From Metellina segmentata (taxonomy: Eukaryota; Arthropoda; Arachnida; Araneae; Tetragnathidae), in NCBI GenBank assembly GCA_947359465.1, contig OX375877.1, forward strand, positions 76,644,698-76,708,697: DNA of 64,000 nucleotides, written 5' to 3'. The position numbers were made by a program, and so were the translations under genes. Shown one piece after another: positions 22,130 to 35,500 of the stretch. The number at the start of each line of letters is the position of its first letter. The stretch's first letter is position 1. The notes under the pieces are model-generated. The model was not told where the DNA came from. It saw only the letters and a program-made list of their open reading frames with translations, and made no database searches.

Positions 22130-22610
22130 CCCATGTGCTGCAATTACTCTAGAAACCCTTCTGGGTATCTTTCAACAAGGTTTTGATACAACTAAGAGTA
22201 TTGAGTTGAACACAGCTATGAGTATTTGTGTTCATTCGTGTTGCAAGAATGTCGCCAGCTCAGCTGTAGATTTCGGACATGGTTCCCTGGTCCGTAAGCA
22301 TAGCTCTAACTCGTCCCACAAATGTTCTATGGGGTTTAGGTCGAGACTATGAGCAGGCCATGGAAGATGTTTTACATCCATATCTTGATACTACTGCTTG
22401 ACAGAGGCTGCAACATGACATGGATCGTTGTCGTCCTGGAAGTAACATTCATCCATTCATAAAAATTTCCACAGCATAGGAAGAACTTGGTTGTCCAAAA
22501 TGTTCATGTAAGCATTGACGTTCAATTTACCAGGAACAACATGCTAAAGTCCCAGGCCATACCACGAAATATCAGTCGAAAATACAGTCATATTTTCTGC
22601 AAATCTGCTG
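22130..22610 (-). pseudogene. Second Tc1-type transposase relic, catalytic part
   Basis: The minus strand reads VVPGKLNVNAYMNILDNQVL, then CYFQDDNDPCHVA and KHLPWPAHSLDLNPIEHLWD. QDD and the Glu of NPIEHLWDEL are the second Asp and the Glu of the DDE triad. In-frame stops interrupt it at least twice. It differs from the 21.6-kb fragment in sequence, so it is a separate insertion. Confidence 0.75.
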
Positions 22611-22619
22611 GCATCCTGT

Positions 22620-23400
22620 CCATTATTATAGAGTAGTGTATTTTAGACACAAAAATTAATTTTAGTTATTTTTTTATTTTAAATGGCTTAAATAAGGTAA
22701 CAAATTATAGAGTTGCACATAAACAGTAGAATAGTAAATTAAGCAATCATGTTTTTATTGTTATAACTGAATATATTATTTTTTATCTGAAATCTTTTAT
22801 CAGATAGATAAAAAAATTTATCTATCTGAATTTTTTATCTTAACTGAATATTTATTTCTCTAAATTAATGCAAGTAGATAAAAACAATAAAAATATTTTT
22901 TTTTAAATAAAAGAAAAAATTAACTTTTAATTAAAGGGTAAACTTAGGTAAAATACAAACTGTTACTTATTGAAATAGCATCATCTCAACACGTCTCTCA
23001 TTGTTTGGAAACGAAGGTTTAAAAATTTATGGCCTAAAATATTACAATTATTTGTAATGCTGATGCCTAAAGTACTCAATACATGAGAAAATAGATTTAG
23101 GCATTTCTATTTAATATACTTTTCTTTTGAACTGCTCCATAAATTTTTAAAAAATTTGACCAATTTAAAATTTTGCTCTTTACAGCTGAAAAGTTCATAC
23201 TACATCTTCCACGATTAAAAACTGCCCTGATGCTATTGACAGTACAGAAAAATTAGTTTAGGTTTTATAACATTCCAAATTTGAAAAATAATCAATTTAG
23301 TAATTCTAATGTAATAATTTTATCTGAGAATTTCAATGTTTCCTAGTAACACAAGAACTCTAATATAAATAGTAAATTTGACACAAAATTATTCAGTTAT
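22620..23400. other. AT-rich DNA 3' of MRPL52
   Basis: No gene. The palindromic stretch TTTTTTATCTATCTGA with its inverse lies near 22800-22850. Confidence 0.4.
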
Positions 23401-23403
23401 TAA

Positions 23404-23409
23404 TTTATT
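23404..23409 (-). terminator. Polyadenylation signal of MRPL52
   Basis: AATAAA on the minus strand, 47 nt after the MRPL52 stop codon. Confidence 0.65.
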
Positions 23410-23456
23410 ACACAGTATTAGAAGACAGCTAGTAACAGGATTTACAGAAAATTGTT

Positions 23457-23591
23457 TTAACTAAAAGACTCCCCCTTTTCTTTAAGACGATTTGTAACAG
23501 AATTTTGTCTCATTTCCTCTTCTTTTAAGGCTTTTTGACAACTAAGATCAACACACTGGTCAACTTCAGCAGTAAGCTTGATTATCTGCTC
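23457..23591 (-). CDS. MRPL52: MRPL52 exon 5 (terminal)
   Basis: Acceptor TTTATAG before GAGCAGATAATC. Encodes EQIIKLTAEVDQCVDLSCQK and a charged tail ending KEKGESFS and TAA. Phase 0 start. Confidence 0.85.
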   Translation of the reverse strand, partial: EQIIKLTAEVDQCVDLSCQKALKEEEMRQNSVTNRLKEKGESFS

Positions 23592-26500
23592 CTATAAATG
23601 AAGAATTGAAGCAAAATTAAACTATGCTTGCTAAATGCTTAATACAAAGCTCAATAATTTATAATAAAACCTTATGAAAGAAATGTTTAGACTCTAAAGC
23701 AAAATTTAAAATAACTCATTTTTTATTTTTAAACTGAGTATCAAGAACAAAAGATATATTGTAATATGATGCAATTGAATTGGCTATCCCACACAATGGA
23801 ATTGTTTTATTATGCAAGAAATTAGTATTACTTCAAAGCATTCATTTTGGATCGAGATAATCATTGAGACACTTTAGCACCCCATAACATTTTAAAAAAT
23901 GCGTATTCACACTCTTATCTAATAAAAGATGTACATATTCCTAGAATCAAGATTAGAAACATATCTCTCAAATTTAAAAAAGAACTCATTTACCTTGGAA
24001 TCTTAATAGACAAAAATCTATCCTTCATACCACATCTTAATATGATACTAGAGAAAGTGACAAGAATTCAAGGCAAGTTAAATAGAATTTCAAGAGCCAC
24101 ATGGGGATTAGACCCCAAAGTTAAGAAAATAATTTATCAAAAAATACTAGAGAAGATAATTGGCTACGGAGCAGAAATCTGGTACTGAAACAAGGCAAAA
24201 CAAAATCAAAAGATTCTTCAGATACAGAGAAGATGCTTGTTACCCATTACAAAATGCTACAGTACAGTCTCTACAGATATTATCTGGATGCATATCACTA
24301 GACCTCAAACTAAAAGGAATTCAGAATAAATTTTAAATACTTAAACAGAAAGAAAATCTAAAAATTAATGGAATAGAAATTAGGGCTGAAAATGTTCAAA
24401 TAGAAGAAACAACTTGGTCACCACCTTGGGATATATTAAAAACCCCATGGTAAAGAAGAAAGATTAGAAGGAGTAAAAATTTTCACAGACGGCTCTAAAA
24501 AAGAAGGGAAGGTCGGAAGCGGCTTAGTCGTTTATTTGGAAGGGATAGAGGTTTACAGCAAGACAATAAGAATTAGCGATCACTCTACGGTTTATATGGC
24601 AGAATTAATAGCTATTGACAGAGCTATATCTCTCATTACAAGGAATGACATCAGAAAGGCCGACATTATTACTGACTCAAGATCCGTGTTAATGGCCCTA
24701 GACAATATTACCAACAGTGATAAATATATTTGCAATATGAAACATCAAATAAAGAATTACTCAGGAGTTATAAACCTAAAATGGATTAAAGCCCACGCAG
24801 GCCAACGAGAGGGCGGATGCTCTGGCGAAAGAAGCAACAGAGAAACATTACATTGACAAGTCACAAAATATGGACAAGGAATACATCCTGAAACAAATTA
24901 TCAAAGAAGCAGAAGGGATGTGGCAAGGGCGATAGGACTACTCAAAGAAGGGAAGAGTAGTCCATACAGAATACAAGGACATATCACTTGACTTTTGAGA
25001 TCAATCAATTTATCACTGGTCACGGCGTATTTGGACAGCATCAGAAACGTTTATTCAATAAGGCAGACAAATGCGAATGTGGAGAAGGAATTCAAAGTGC
25101 TGACCACATAATTTACGACTGCAAACTGTGGGAAAACATAAGAAAAGACCTATTTCCCCATGACCACAAAAAAATAGAAAGAAAACTACTTTGGACTAGT
25201 AAAAAGTGAAGACAAGGCCTTAAGATAATAGCCAATCGACTTCTTGAAATAAGACTAGCAAGTCTATCATAGCCCCTTCCATAATAATAAGCATAATTGT
25301 ATTGCAATATTGAAAAACATAGGCGGCAACACATGTGCTGTGCGGGGTGGCTCACAACCCAAAACTACACCGTATGCCTTAGGGCGGGACGGTTTTGATA
25401 AATAAATATTTATTTTTGCAATAATAATTTATGATATCATGATTTTACAGGAGCTTCCAGTAAATACAATTACATCTCCAGTAGTGATTTAATGCATAGG
25501 CGTCGTGTACATGAATTTCATGTTTCTTTAAAAGAAATACATAGAAATAAAATAGTTTTCACTTTCAAAAAATGTTCTTACCAGGTGAAAGAGTTTAACA
25601 AAAATCATCAAGATCTCCAAAGAAAGATGGAATGATGAGTTGTGGAAATTTTAGAAAGAATTATCCCAACAAATATAAATCAAAATGTGTACACATTTAT
25701 CAATGGCTTATAACAGAAAATCCAGCCTTATTTTTCAATCATATGTCAGGGAAATAAAGCACACATTGCTGGTTATTCCAGATTCTTATAACCTTCAAGT
25801 TTTTCATAAGAATCCATTTTTTTATCAATATTTGGTGTCCTTAAAATGCTCTACATCAATATTAAAGAATCATTTCTACTAACAACCCTTTAACTTTAAA
25901 AAATTCTCACACTTTATCAAATAATGCAAGAAAGCAAAAGCAGTTTAGTTAAGTATGGGTAATAAATGTTTTGTCAATTTTCAAGCAAAAAGGGTTATTT
26001 CTTAAGTGTTAAAATAGAAATTTTCAATTAATGATGAAAGTATAATTTATAGTTACGACTTTTGGGCTCCGAGTCATGGCAAACCCAAATTTATATTTTC
26101 TCATCTGTTCAGAAACGAACGTTCTGTGATCTGGACAAAAGAATCAGGGAGGGCTCTACGTACTTGGGCGGTACACATCCTGAACAAAGTAATGGTAGCA
26201 CGTTTACGAATGGCGAAGTCGGAATTCCCGGCCAGCTATGTGGCTCCAAGGACTGAAGATTGGTTGCCCCACCAGTCGGACTGTGACTCCAAAAGAAAAT
26301 GCTGGGTCCTTCGTAACTCATATGATTGTGTGTCTATGCATGAAAGGAGCTATGCCTATAATTTTTGCCAGTCCCGCTCATGTATCCTGTTTGCCAATGT
26401 TAGCGATGTAAGCTTTAGTGTGTGTGTACCGGGGAGATGACATCTCCCACCAATGTCTCTGAGACACACCTCACCTCTTCTTTTTTATCATTTGAGGCTT

Positions 26501-29500
26501 TCCCTAGCCAGTGGTAAATCCGCTGTGGGCATTAAATAACTCGGTACGGAGGGGATCGCTTCCATTTGGAAGAAAGGACAAAAAAGGTCCATTCCAGATA
26601 GAAAGGTTATTCCTCCCCATTTTCTTCGTTTTCACCAGAAATATCATTCAGAGCACAGTTGAATTTCAAAAGTTATTCTAAATACCAAAGGAAATTTTAA
26701 AAGTTAAAGTCAAACCCAAAACAATCAGATGTATGAACAAGATTAAGTACATGCATCTAAAAATAAATCAATGGCACTGTTCAAAAAAGTCTGTGCTGCA
26801 GCACCAATTTAAGTCAAAGACAATTTGCAAAATGTATAACCATGAAAAAGATCCCTATAACATCTGAAGCAAAATGAAGGAATTAAATAAATTTTCTTTA
26901 TTTTACAGTAAAAAAATTAAAGGACACTTTTTTAGCCTACTCCTTTACACTGGCATAAGTCTAGATACCAAATGGGTTGGTTGGTTTCAGTAAGCAAGGA
27001 CTGTAAAGTGTATCTGATTATGATTGATGCTCGTAAGTAGTGATGCAGACTAGTATTTTCATAACATGCCACCCACCAAATAGTGGCAAGGACTGGTCAG
27101 CAACATGTGGCCACCTTTCCAAGTACATTACCTGTTTCTACAAATGATTATAGTCATTGGTCAGGCTTAGTACTAGTGACATTTCATTGCTCTGGTATTT
27201 TAATGACATTTCAGTGCTCTGGTATCTTAATACATTTAGTAATTTATATAGTAGCTTCAAAACTATGAATTACATTTCCTTTTGTCTGGATGATGCTCTT
27301 CATAAACATGAGATAAAAAATTACTTGTATAAAAAAAAATTCCTAACCTAAATTAATTTCTGTCATATGCAACATGAGCAGAATTGCGTTTTACATAAGA
27401 TTTGTTTTAAACATCATACACAGAATTCATTTCACTTTGTAGCACTACAAACGTAAAAACAGAAACATTTCTTCAATTAAATTAAAATTGTCAGATGCCT
27501 TTTGAAGTTGATTTTGAAAAGAATTTTTTTTTAACAATTAGATATTTTGGTTTCTATTATGCTTGGGAAAATTTTAAATTGAATACTTTGTATAAAAATT
27601 TAATTAGAAGCAGTGCATTTTAAAAAAAGTATTGCTCAAGTTAAAATTTCCTTTGTAAGTCAAACTAACTGTTATCATTACTTGTAAATATGATTTAAAA
27701 TGTTCATGCCTGTAAACATGGATGCAAAAGACTAAACAAAACTTACACAATAGTCTTTATGTAGTTCAATCCTATTCTTTTTAGCTGTAGGAAGTGGTGC
27801 TGGTTGTCCATCTAAATGCAAAAAACGAATCTGTATTAATCATAATAAACGATACAATGTCTTAATAAAATTCATCTTCTTATTCCATCTTAAACTCAAA
27901 TAACAATACAGTTATCTCAATTCCAAACACGGAGCAGTACGATTATTCCATCCTTAGAATACATGAGAATTGACCCCATAAGTGGACACCCACACAAACT
28001 GACTGTAACTAATCATGAGAAATTTTGCAAATCTGCAAAGAATCAGTGTATTTTCCTTATATGCCACCACTAAAGTAATAGCTTCTTTCAGTCAAGAGAA
28101 TTAATCAAGCTAAAATTTTAAATTGTTAAAAGCCTGACGCAATCCAAATTATAAAAACTTTTTTTTTTTTTTTTTTTTCCCCCAAAAAATAATTTCTACA
28201 AAAATTTTATTTTTCTTACACATAGAATATTTGGGATATACATTTCAAGATTCAATTTTTCATTCAAGCTTTTGCAAGATTTAATTTTTTGAAACAATAT
28301 GAAATATTAAAATTTAATTACCTGAATACGACCAATCAGGAAGATCTGTCACTGGGCCATACTCTGCACCTTTAGCAGGCAACCCTTTCCTAAATGTAAA
28401 AAATGAAACAAATAATTAATATTTACAGGTAATTTTAAAAAATTTCCAAACAGAACCTTACAAACTTTTGTAAGACAAACAAACGTTTTTGTACAAAAAA
28501 TTTCCTTACAACTGGATACATGCACTGAAAATTTGTACTGCAAGTACTAAATATTGAAAGCTGATACCTTACATTGATCAACATACATCTTGACTTGGAT
28601 CCTATATTTGGGATGCTGATTACAAAAAGACACCAATTTTCCACTATCAATTATAGTTGTGGAGACAGTATATCTTTAGCTACTTTATATACTAATTCAA
28701 ATTATCTTATGCTATCCTTAACTGTAATATCTACTATTTTAAGGTTTTAAATAATAATACCACATAAAAACTATTAAAACTGCCTATTACTACAGAGGTT
28801 TATTTACTACCAAGAGAACCTTTCATAGATACTTTCTTATTAAAGATTAATTAAAATGGTCCCACTAAAGGTTCTAGAAATAATCTAACACATGTTATAT
28901 ATCTGAAAAATGTTCTCCTTTCCTTTTGCTTGATTATAAAGATTTTCTGGAAAATGATAAATATGACTGTAGAAAAAATGGACCTCTAGCTCATTTGACA
29001 ACCAAACTACAAAAAAAGAAAGCAGGTTCTTAATAGCTTCAGAGCTTAATAAATTCAGAATTGATATCTACCTTATGATGTCGAGAAAGATTTTGTTTAT
29101 CCAAACATAAACAAAATACTCTCAAAATTTAATCACAACACAATTGATTCTATAAAATGTAGATTATATATATGCCATTTTTACTGGAGCCCATTGCAAA
29201 AATTCTTGCTTTCTTGATATCATATCAGGAAATTATTTTGATAAAGTTAATGTAGCAAACTTAGTGTTCAAAACTCTTACAAATTACTTCATCAGGACAA
29301 GCGTAATATTAATTGTGGCAAGATAAATTTTTCTCAGGCAGCCAAAGATTAAAATAAAATAAAGATTCCTTGATTTAATCAAGTTAAAAAGATCAAAACA
29401 AAATCAATTCCTTTGATTGAGAGCAAGACAATGAGGATAGCATCCATACATATCTGAATCAATTAGTTGTCTGTCAATTTCTCCTTTAGGATTGCCATGA

Positions 29501-32500
29501 AATTTGCCCTATCACCCATGCCAGGGATCAAATGTTTCTTTATCCCCAGTGAACAAATGCTAATTAAAAAGTATTTTATTTATAGGATGTCAATATCTTG
29601 TTCATCTGATTAAGATAATAGCAGAAAGCTAACAGATGATGAAAACTAATTACTAGTTTACTCAAAGTTTAATTCATATATTGGGTCATCCAGAAAGTTC
29701 TCCGGCTTTCAAATCGAAGCGTGCTTTGTTATTATTATTTTGCTACCGCTGATAAGGAGAGACCTCGATTGAAGCAGATGTGTAACTTTGGTCTTTACTG
29801 ACTTCACTGTATAATTTTAGCATGTGTGCCATAATATTTGTTTCACTGCAGCAGGGTTCATACAGAATTTTGAATACAAAAATTAAGGAGTATTTATGAG
29901 CATGAGTTGTCTCAAAATTTTTAAGGAGTCATAGAATATAAAAATTAAGGAGTATATAAGGAGTATTTAACGAGTTCTTTCGAAATTTTTACGGAGTCTT
30001 AGAAGGTTTATACACACATTTTCAAGTGTGAAAAATAAAAATGTTTCAACACTTTTAAGAACTTAGTTCCACTTAATACTACATTACTAATTACTCAAAA
30101 CAATAAAATTATACTTTGATATTTCAACTCAACACAAGTTCCTTTTCCCCCTGCTTGCTGGAGCTGTTTTATCTAGGAACTTGCTGTAAACAGTTCTTAT
30201 ACAGTGAAATCTCAGTATAACGTTTCTCTGTTTAAAGTACATATTTCTCTCAAATCCCAGCTAAAACTCACAATAATAGAAATCCAAGCATATTTTTTTT
30301 TTCAATTTATAGTATTTTTCAAAATAAAATATTTTTAGGATGAAGAAATACAGTACAAAGTCCGAAATCAGGAATTTTCCAAAATCCGGTTGTTTTGCAA
30401 ACTGGCGTTTTTTGTTTTTTTTTTGTTTTTCACACTTTTTTACATTTTTCTGACAATTTGTAACAACAAGAAGTTAAAGCTGGACCTAATTGATGAAACA
30501 ACGCAAAATAACGAACATTTCAAAGAAAATACCACACACAAAAATGAGAAGATTTGCAAGTAAAATGTGTTGCATTTTTTCAAAAGGTTTTTGTTTTTTT
30601 AATTATTTCTATTTATATATCTGTTATTTTACCATTGCAAACCCAAAATTTGCGGGGGTGGGTTAGATTAAGGTTTTTTCAAACAAAAAAGACAAATATT
30701 CAGAAACCCAGGAAAGTGCAAAATCCAAAAAAGTCCAAAATCCAAAAAAGTCTAAAATCCAAAAAAGTCCGAAATCTAAAATAGAAAAAAGTCCAAAATA
30801 TAAAAAAGTTTAAAATCTAAAAAAGTCCAAAATCCAGAAAAGTGTAAAGTCCAAAAAAGTTTAAAATCCAGAAAAGTTTAAAAGTCAAAAAAGTTTAAAA
30901 TTCGGAAAAGTTTGAATTTGGAAAAGTTCAAAATCTAAAAAAGTTTAAAATTTAAAAAAGTTTAAAATCCAAAAACGTTTAAAATTCAAAAAAGTTTAAA
31001 ATTTAAAAAAAATTGAAATTTGGAAAAGTTTAAAATCTGTAAAATTTTGAAATTCAAAAAAGTTTAAAAACTGGAAAAGTTTGAAATTTGGAAAAGTTTG
31101 AATTGCGGAAAAGTTTGAAACCGGGACTTTACTGTGCTGAGATTTTTTACTGTATTCTACAAGTAAATACAAACGACAGATTTCAGACAGAAATAAATGA
31201 AATCCTCAATAATTTTTGTTATAAATGAATGGGTAAATTATATTTTAACTTCAAATATTCAAGTATAAAATAATCCACTTCGATTATAACAGATTGCGAT
31301 TTTCAATACATTCTCAATGCCACTCTTTTATCGAGATTTAATGTTGAATTAAATTCAAAATAAATTAAATGCGATAATATTTTGTGTACTTAATAAGTAA
31401 ACTATTGCTTTCGCTAAACAAATTCAAGAATTTGTGATAATCAACTTCGATGATAACAGATGGCGATTTACAATTTTTAACTTGGCTACATGATGCCTTA
31501 CTGATGATAGCCTTTTCTCACACTAAATTTCGGACTTGCTGCCAATACTCCGCGAGCAACGTGAAGTATCCTTTTCCAATTGAAACGGTACGTTTTGTAA
31601 TCCATTCTTTCGGTGGAACGTAGTGCATTTCGAAATTGAAACGGCGAGGGGGGAAATTAAGGAGTTTTTAAGGAGTAGCACATAAAAATAAGGAGTTTTA
31701 AGTGTGCTTAAAAACGAAAATCAATTTTAAAGAGTTTTTAAGGAGCGTGCAAACCCTGTGCAGTGCTAAGAATAGAGAATCAAAAAGTTCATTTTTGTCT
31801 TTTTATGCTCTTTTATTTAAGGAAAGAAAAAAATGCAAGTCAAACTGCTCGTAAAATGTGTGCTATGAATGGACAAAGTGCTGTTTCTGATGACACAGTT
31901 CGAATGTGGTTTGATAAATTTAAGTGTGAAAATTTCAGCTTCGAAGAGGATGCTCGCTCTGAGTGACCATACTCAGAAATGAGGACCTATTAAAAGATTC
32001 TATCGCCGAAAATCTACGTTACGCAGTTCAGGACAGACTAAATATTCCAAAAAGTACAGTTCATGATCATCTGAAGAAGATTGGGTTGGAAGCCACTTCG
32101 ATGCATGGGTACACTGTACTTTAAACACAACAGAATATGCTTACTCAAATTTCGGCATGTGATTCTTTGCTGAAATGGAATGAAGAAGCTCCTTTTTTGA
32201 AACGGCTCATTACTGTAAAACTCATTAGTGGATACTATACAATAATGTTACAAAAAGATCATGGGCTAAGCCAAATGAACCTCCCCAAGTAACATCAAGT
32301 GGGGACTGCATCCCAAAAAAGTAATGCTTTCTGTATGGTATGACTATAAAGGAATTATTCATTATTAATTGTTGTCACAAAATCAGACAATAAATTCGGA
32401 AAAAAACATATCTCAAATGGCAGTATTAAAAGCAGAAATTGAAGCAAAGCAGCCAGAACTGACCAATCGTTGAGGTGTTGTCTTCCAGAATAACATTGCG

Positions 32501-35500
32501 GGGTGCCACATTGCGCTGAATGTCAGAGACTTATTGAGTTTGGCTCTGAGATGTTTTGTGCCACCCCTTATATTCACCAGGCTTAGCCCCTCAGATTTTC
32601 ACCTCTTCATGTCACTTCAAAATTCTCTGAACGGCCTGGAGTTCAATTCTTTGGAGACTGTCAAACAGCACCTCAATAACTTCTTTACAAATAAGCCTAA
32701 TAAATTTTTTTAAAGAATTTTTCATCTGCAGGAAAGATGGCAAAAGGTCATGGAATAAAATGGTGCTTATGTGATTCAATAATATTTTCTTACGTTTTTT
32801 AACTGCTTCATTGATATTTATCATTAAAAAAACGCAGAACTTTCTGGATGAACCAATACAAGTAAACACCATTATGAATGACATCCTCAGAAATACCAAC
32901 TACAAAATACCTAGAAGCCTGACCCTTTTAAAAATTTCATGGTAGAGCCCACAACCCCAAACATAAAGGGAAAATATTACGAAACAAATCCAAACAAAAT
33001 ATGCAGTGATTCAAAATCTCTTATTAGGTCACTTATCAAAAGAGTGCAGTTTTTGGGACCTAAAATCTCCGAGTATTACTATTTTTATGGTTGAGGGCCA
33101 GAACCCTCTTAACAAGAGGGAAAAACATCACAAAAATAATGATAATATTGAAATTAATTAATTCCAACAAAATAAGGGCTTCCATAATATACTTGTATGT
33201 GAAATATATGGTAATTTACTTAATCCACATAAAATTTCTCAAAAGTAGATGCCACATTGCATCTCAATGAATATTATAACCTCTAGTGTTTTTTAAATAT
33301 TTTCAGTTTAAAAAGGGTTATTCTTCATGTTTTACTGAAATAAAGTATATTTTTAAACATGCATAAAAAGATATTCTGACCCTGAAGAAGAAAAAGTAAA
33401 TTTTTAAATTTGATTTAAATTGTGATTTTTTAAAAAAACTCGCTTGATTTACATCAGGATTTGAATTAGCATACTCTGTTTTAAGAAAGAAAGCATGAAA
33501 TTTTTAGCCTTCTGGTTGCAATAGTTTATTTATATATAATATTATTTTGAAAAGCAGCAATCTTTAAGGATCCTAAACACTAAAATGTATCATTCAAGTA
33601 AATGTTTAGAATTCAACAGTCTCTACAATGGGATTCCTCAAAACAAAAGAGACAAATGGATTATTAAATAATGAATCCAATTTTCATTAATTTGAGTCTG
33701 AAACTTGTGATTATTTGGTTTAATGAATTATGAACAGTCATAGTCCATGTTTGAATATATTTGTTTAGTTTTTGTTGTATGATTGAGCCACCTAATTTCT
33801 CAAAATACAATATGGTAATTGTTACTTTTTATTTGCAACACTTGCAACAGACTACATTGAAAAATAGGTTGTAATAAGATTTTTTTTTTAGGCAGTTTAT
33901 CTAAACCTACCAAAATTGTTAATCACATATTGAGAGTAGGGGAAGACGGGGTACAATGAAACATTACTTCTAAAATCAGTAAAATTTGTCACAGAAAGTT
34001 GCAATTTTTATATATGTTATGCAACTATGTGTTCCAATTACTCATGTGATTTGGATACATTCGCACTTCTCTACAACATTAGCAATAGAAAATTATTGGT
34101 TTTTCACCATTGAAAGTAAGTTTCTTTACTAAAAGTAATTTTGTTTCTTTTTCCTCGTTGTTATATGTAATAATTATTTTTTCTATACATTGACATTGTT
34201 ATCTTTGTGTTGTTGTCTTCATACCTCCAAAACCAAAATTTAAAAAAATTAATATTAGATGTTAGATTTTTTTTTATTTAGTAACTTCAGTACGGGGTAC
34301 AATAAAACACTTGCAGACAGGGTACAATGAAACATGTTACATTGTGCCCGGGTGAATGCATTTACTTGAAGTAATATATCACTGGTAAATATAATATCAT
34401 TGATATAAAATAAAATATTACTGGTTATAACTAATATAAATAAAGTCTAAATTTTACGAAAGATAACCGAATTGTTGTAACCCTGCCCCCACATACCAGT
34501 AACAAATTGCAGCCGCCTTTAGACAAAACTGTGTTCAAGTCACTTAAAAATTTCTTCAATCTAGCTGCAAATTATTGGATGCTGTGTAATCCAGGTCATA
34601 CAATCTATATATGAGATATCTTCTTTGCTTGGCATTGTTTATTGTAAGTCTTTCACTCCACAAAATATTACAAAAGGTTTTTCAGAGACTGGAATATGGC
34701 CTTTCAATAGAGAAATGTTTCGTGAAGAAGATTATTTGTGTTCGTACATGTCAGATAGGCCTAGTCCTACTGAAAATTATTTCCATGTTCAGATCAATGA
34801 AACTGAAGAGCTGACTAATGAAACTGAAGACCAGACAGACAAAACCCAAGAATCAGAAGTGGTGGATCTTGCCATTAGTAGATCAGAATCACAGACTGCA
34901 GATTGTTCAGCAACTGTTTATACACCATCCACTACCTCTCAACCTGTGAGGAAATACATTTCTTCACAAGAGATAAAATCTTACTCCAAGGCTGCTCCAA
35001 GAAAAGTAGTAAGAGTAGGAAAACAGAAAATAAAAAGAGTTTTCTTCTAACCACGCCAGTAAAAAATGCTCTTGTTAAGCAATTAGAAAGTAAAAAGAGG
35101 AAAAAAACTAAGAAAGTATTGTTTTCAAAACAAACTACCTCCTACAGACTCTGACAATGATACCGATTATTTTCCAGCTCCAGCTGATCACCGAAGTGCT
35201 AAGTATGAGATATCCACACATAACATGTGTGACACAAGCAGTATCTGTATAAATGATTAGGTATGTTTTAATCAAGGAGGGTGAACTGAAACATAAGGAA
35301 ATGTATTCTGCTGGAGAAATCATAAATTTAAATGAAGTCGAATGTGACTAAAATAAACTATATAGGGTGAAAATTGTTTGCATCATTTGAAGTGTTTCAC
35401 TGCACCCCAGTATGTGTTTCATTGTACCTCAGTATGTGTTTCATTGTACCCAGGCATATGGGGTACAATGAAACACTATGAGACATTTACTTTTTATTAT

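Larger units (their letters stand above)
23592..27746 (-). other. MRPL52 intron 4 (4155 bp)
   Basis: GTAAGT donor at 27746, AG acceptor at 23592. Holds the LINE relic at 23930-25405 and the GC-richer block at 26060-26640; 25420-26060 and 26640-27746 are plain AT-rich DNA. Confidence 0.8.
29681..32856 (+). mobile_element. Mariner element, interrupted by a nested element
   Basis: Ends TTGG(G/T)TCATCCAGAAAGTTC in inverted orientation, with TA at both outer flanks (29679-29680 and 32857-32858). After subtracting the nested 1.9-kb insertion the mariner is about 1.27 kb, the normal length. Confidence 0.9.

Noticed and set aside
26062..26440. Overlapping frames of 64-104 codons in the GC-rich block
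   Set aside because: No domain in any frame and the frames overlap on both strands; GC content alone keeps them open.
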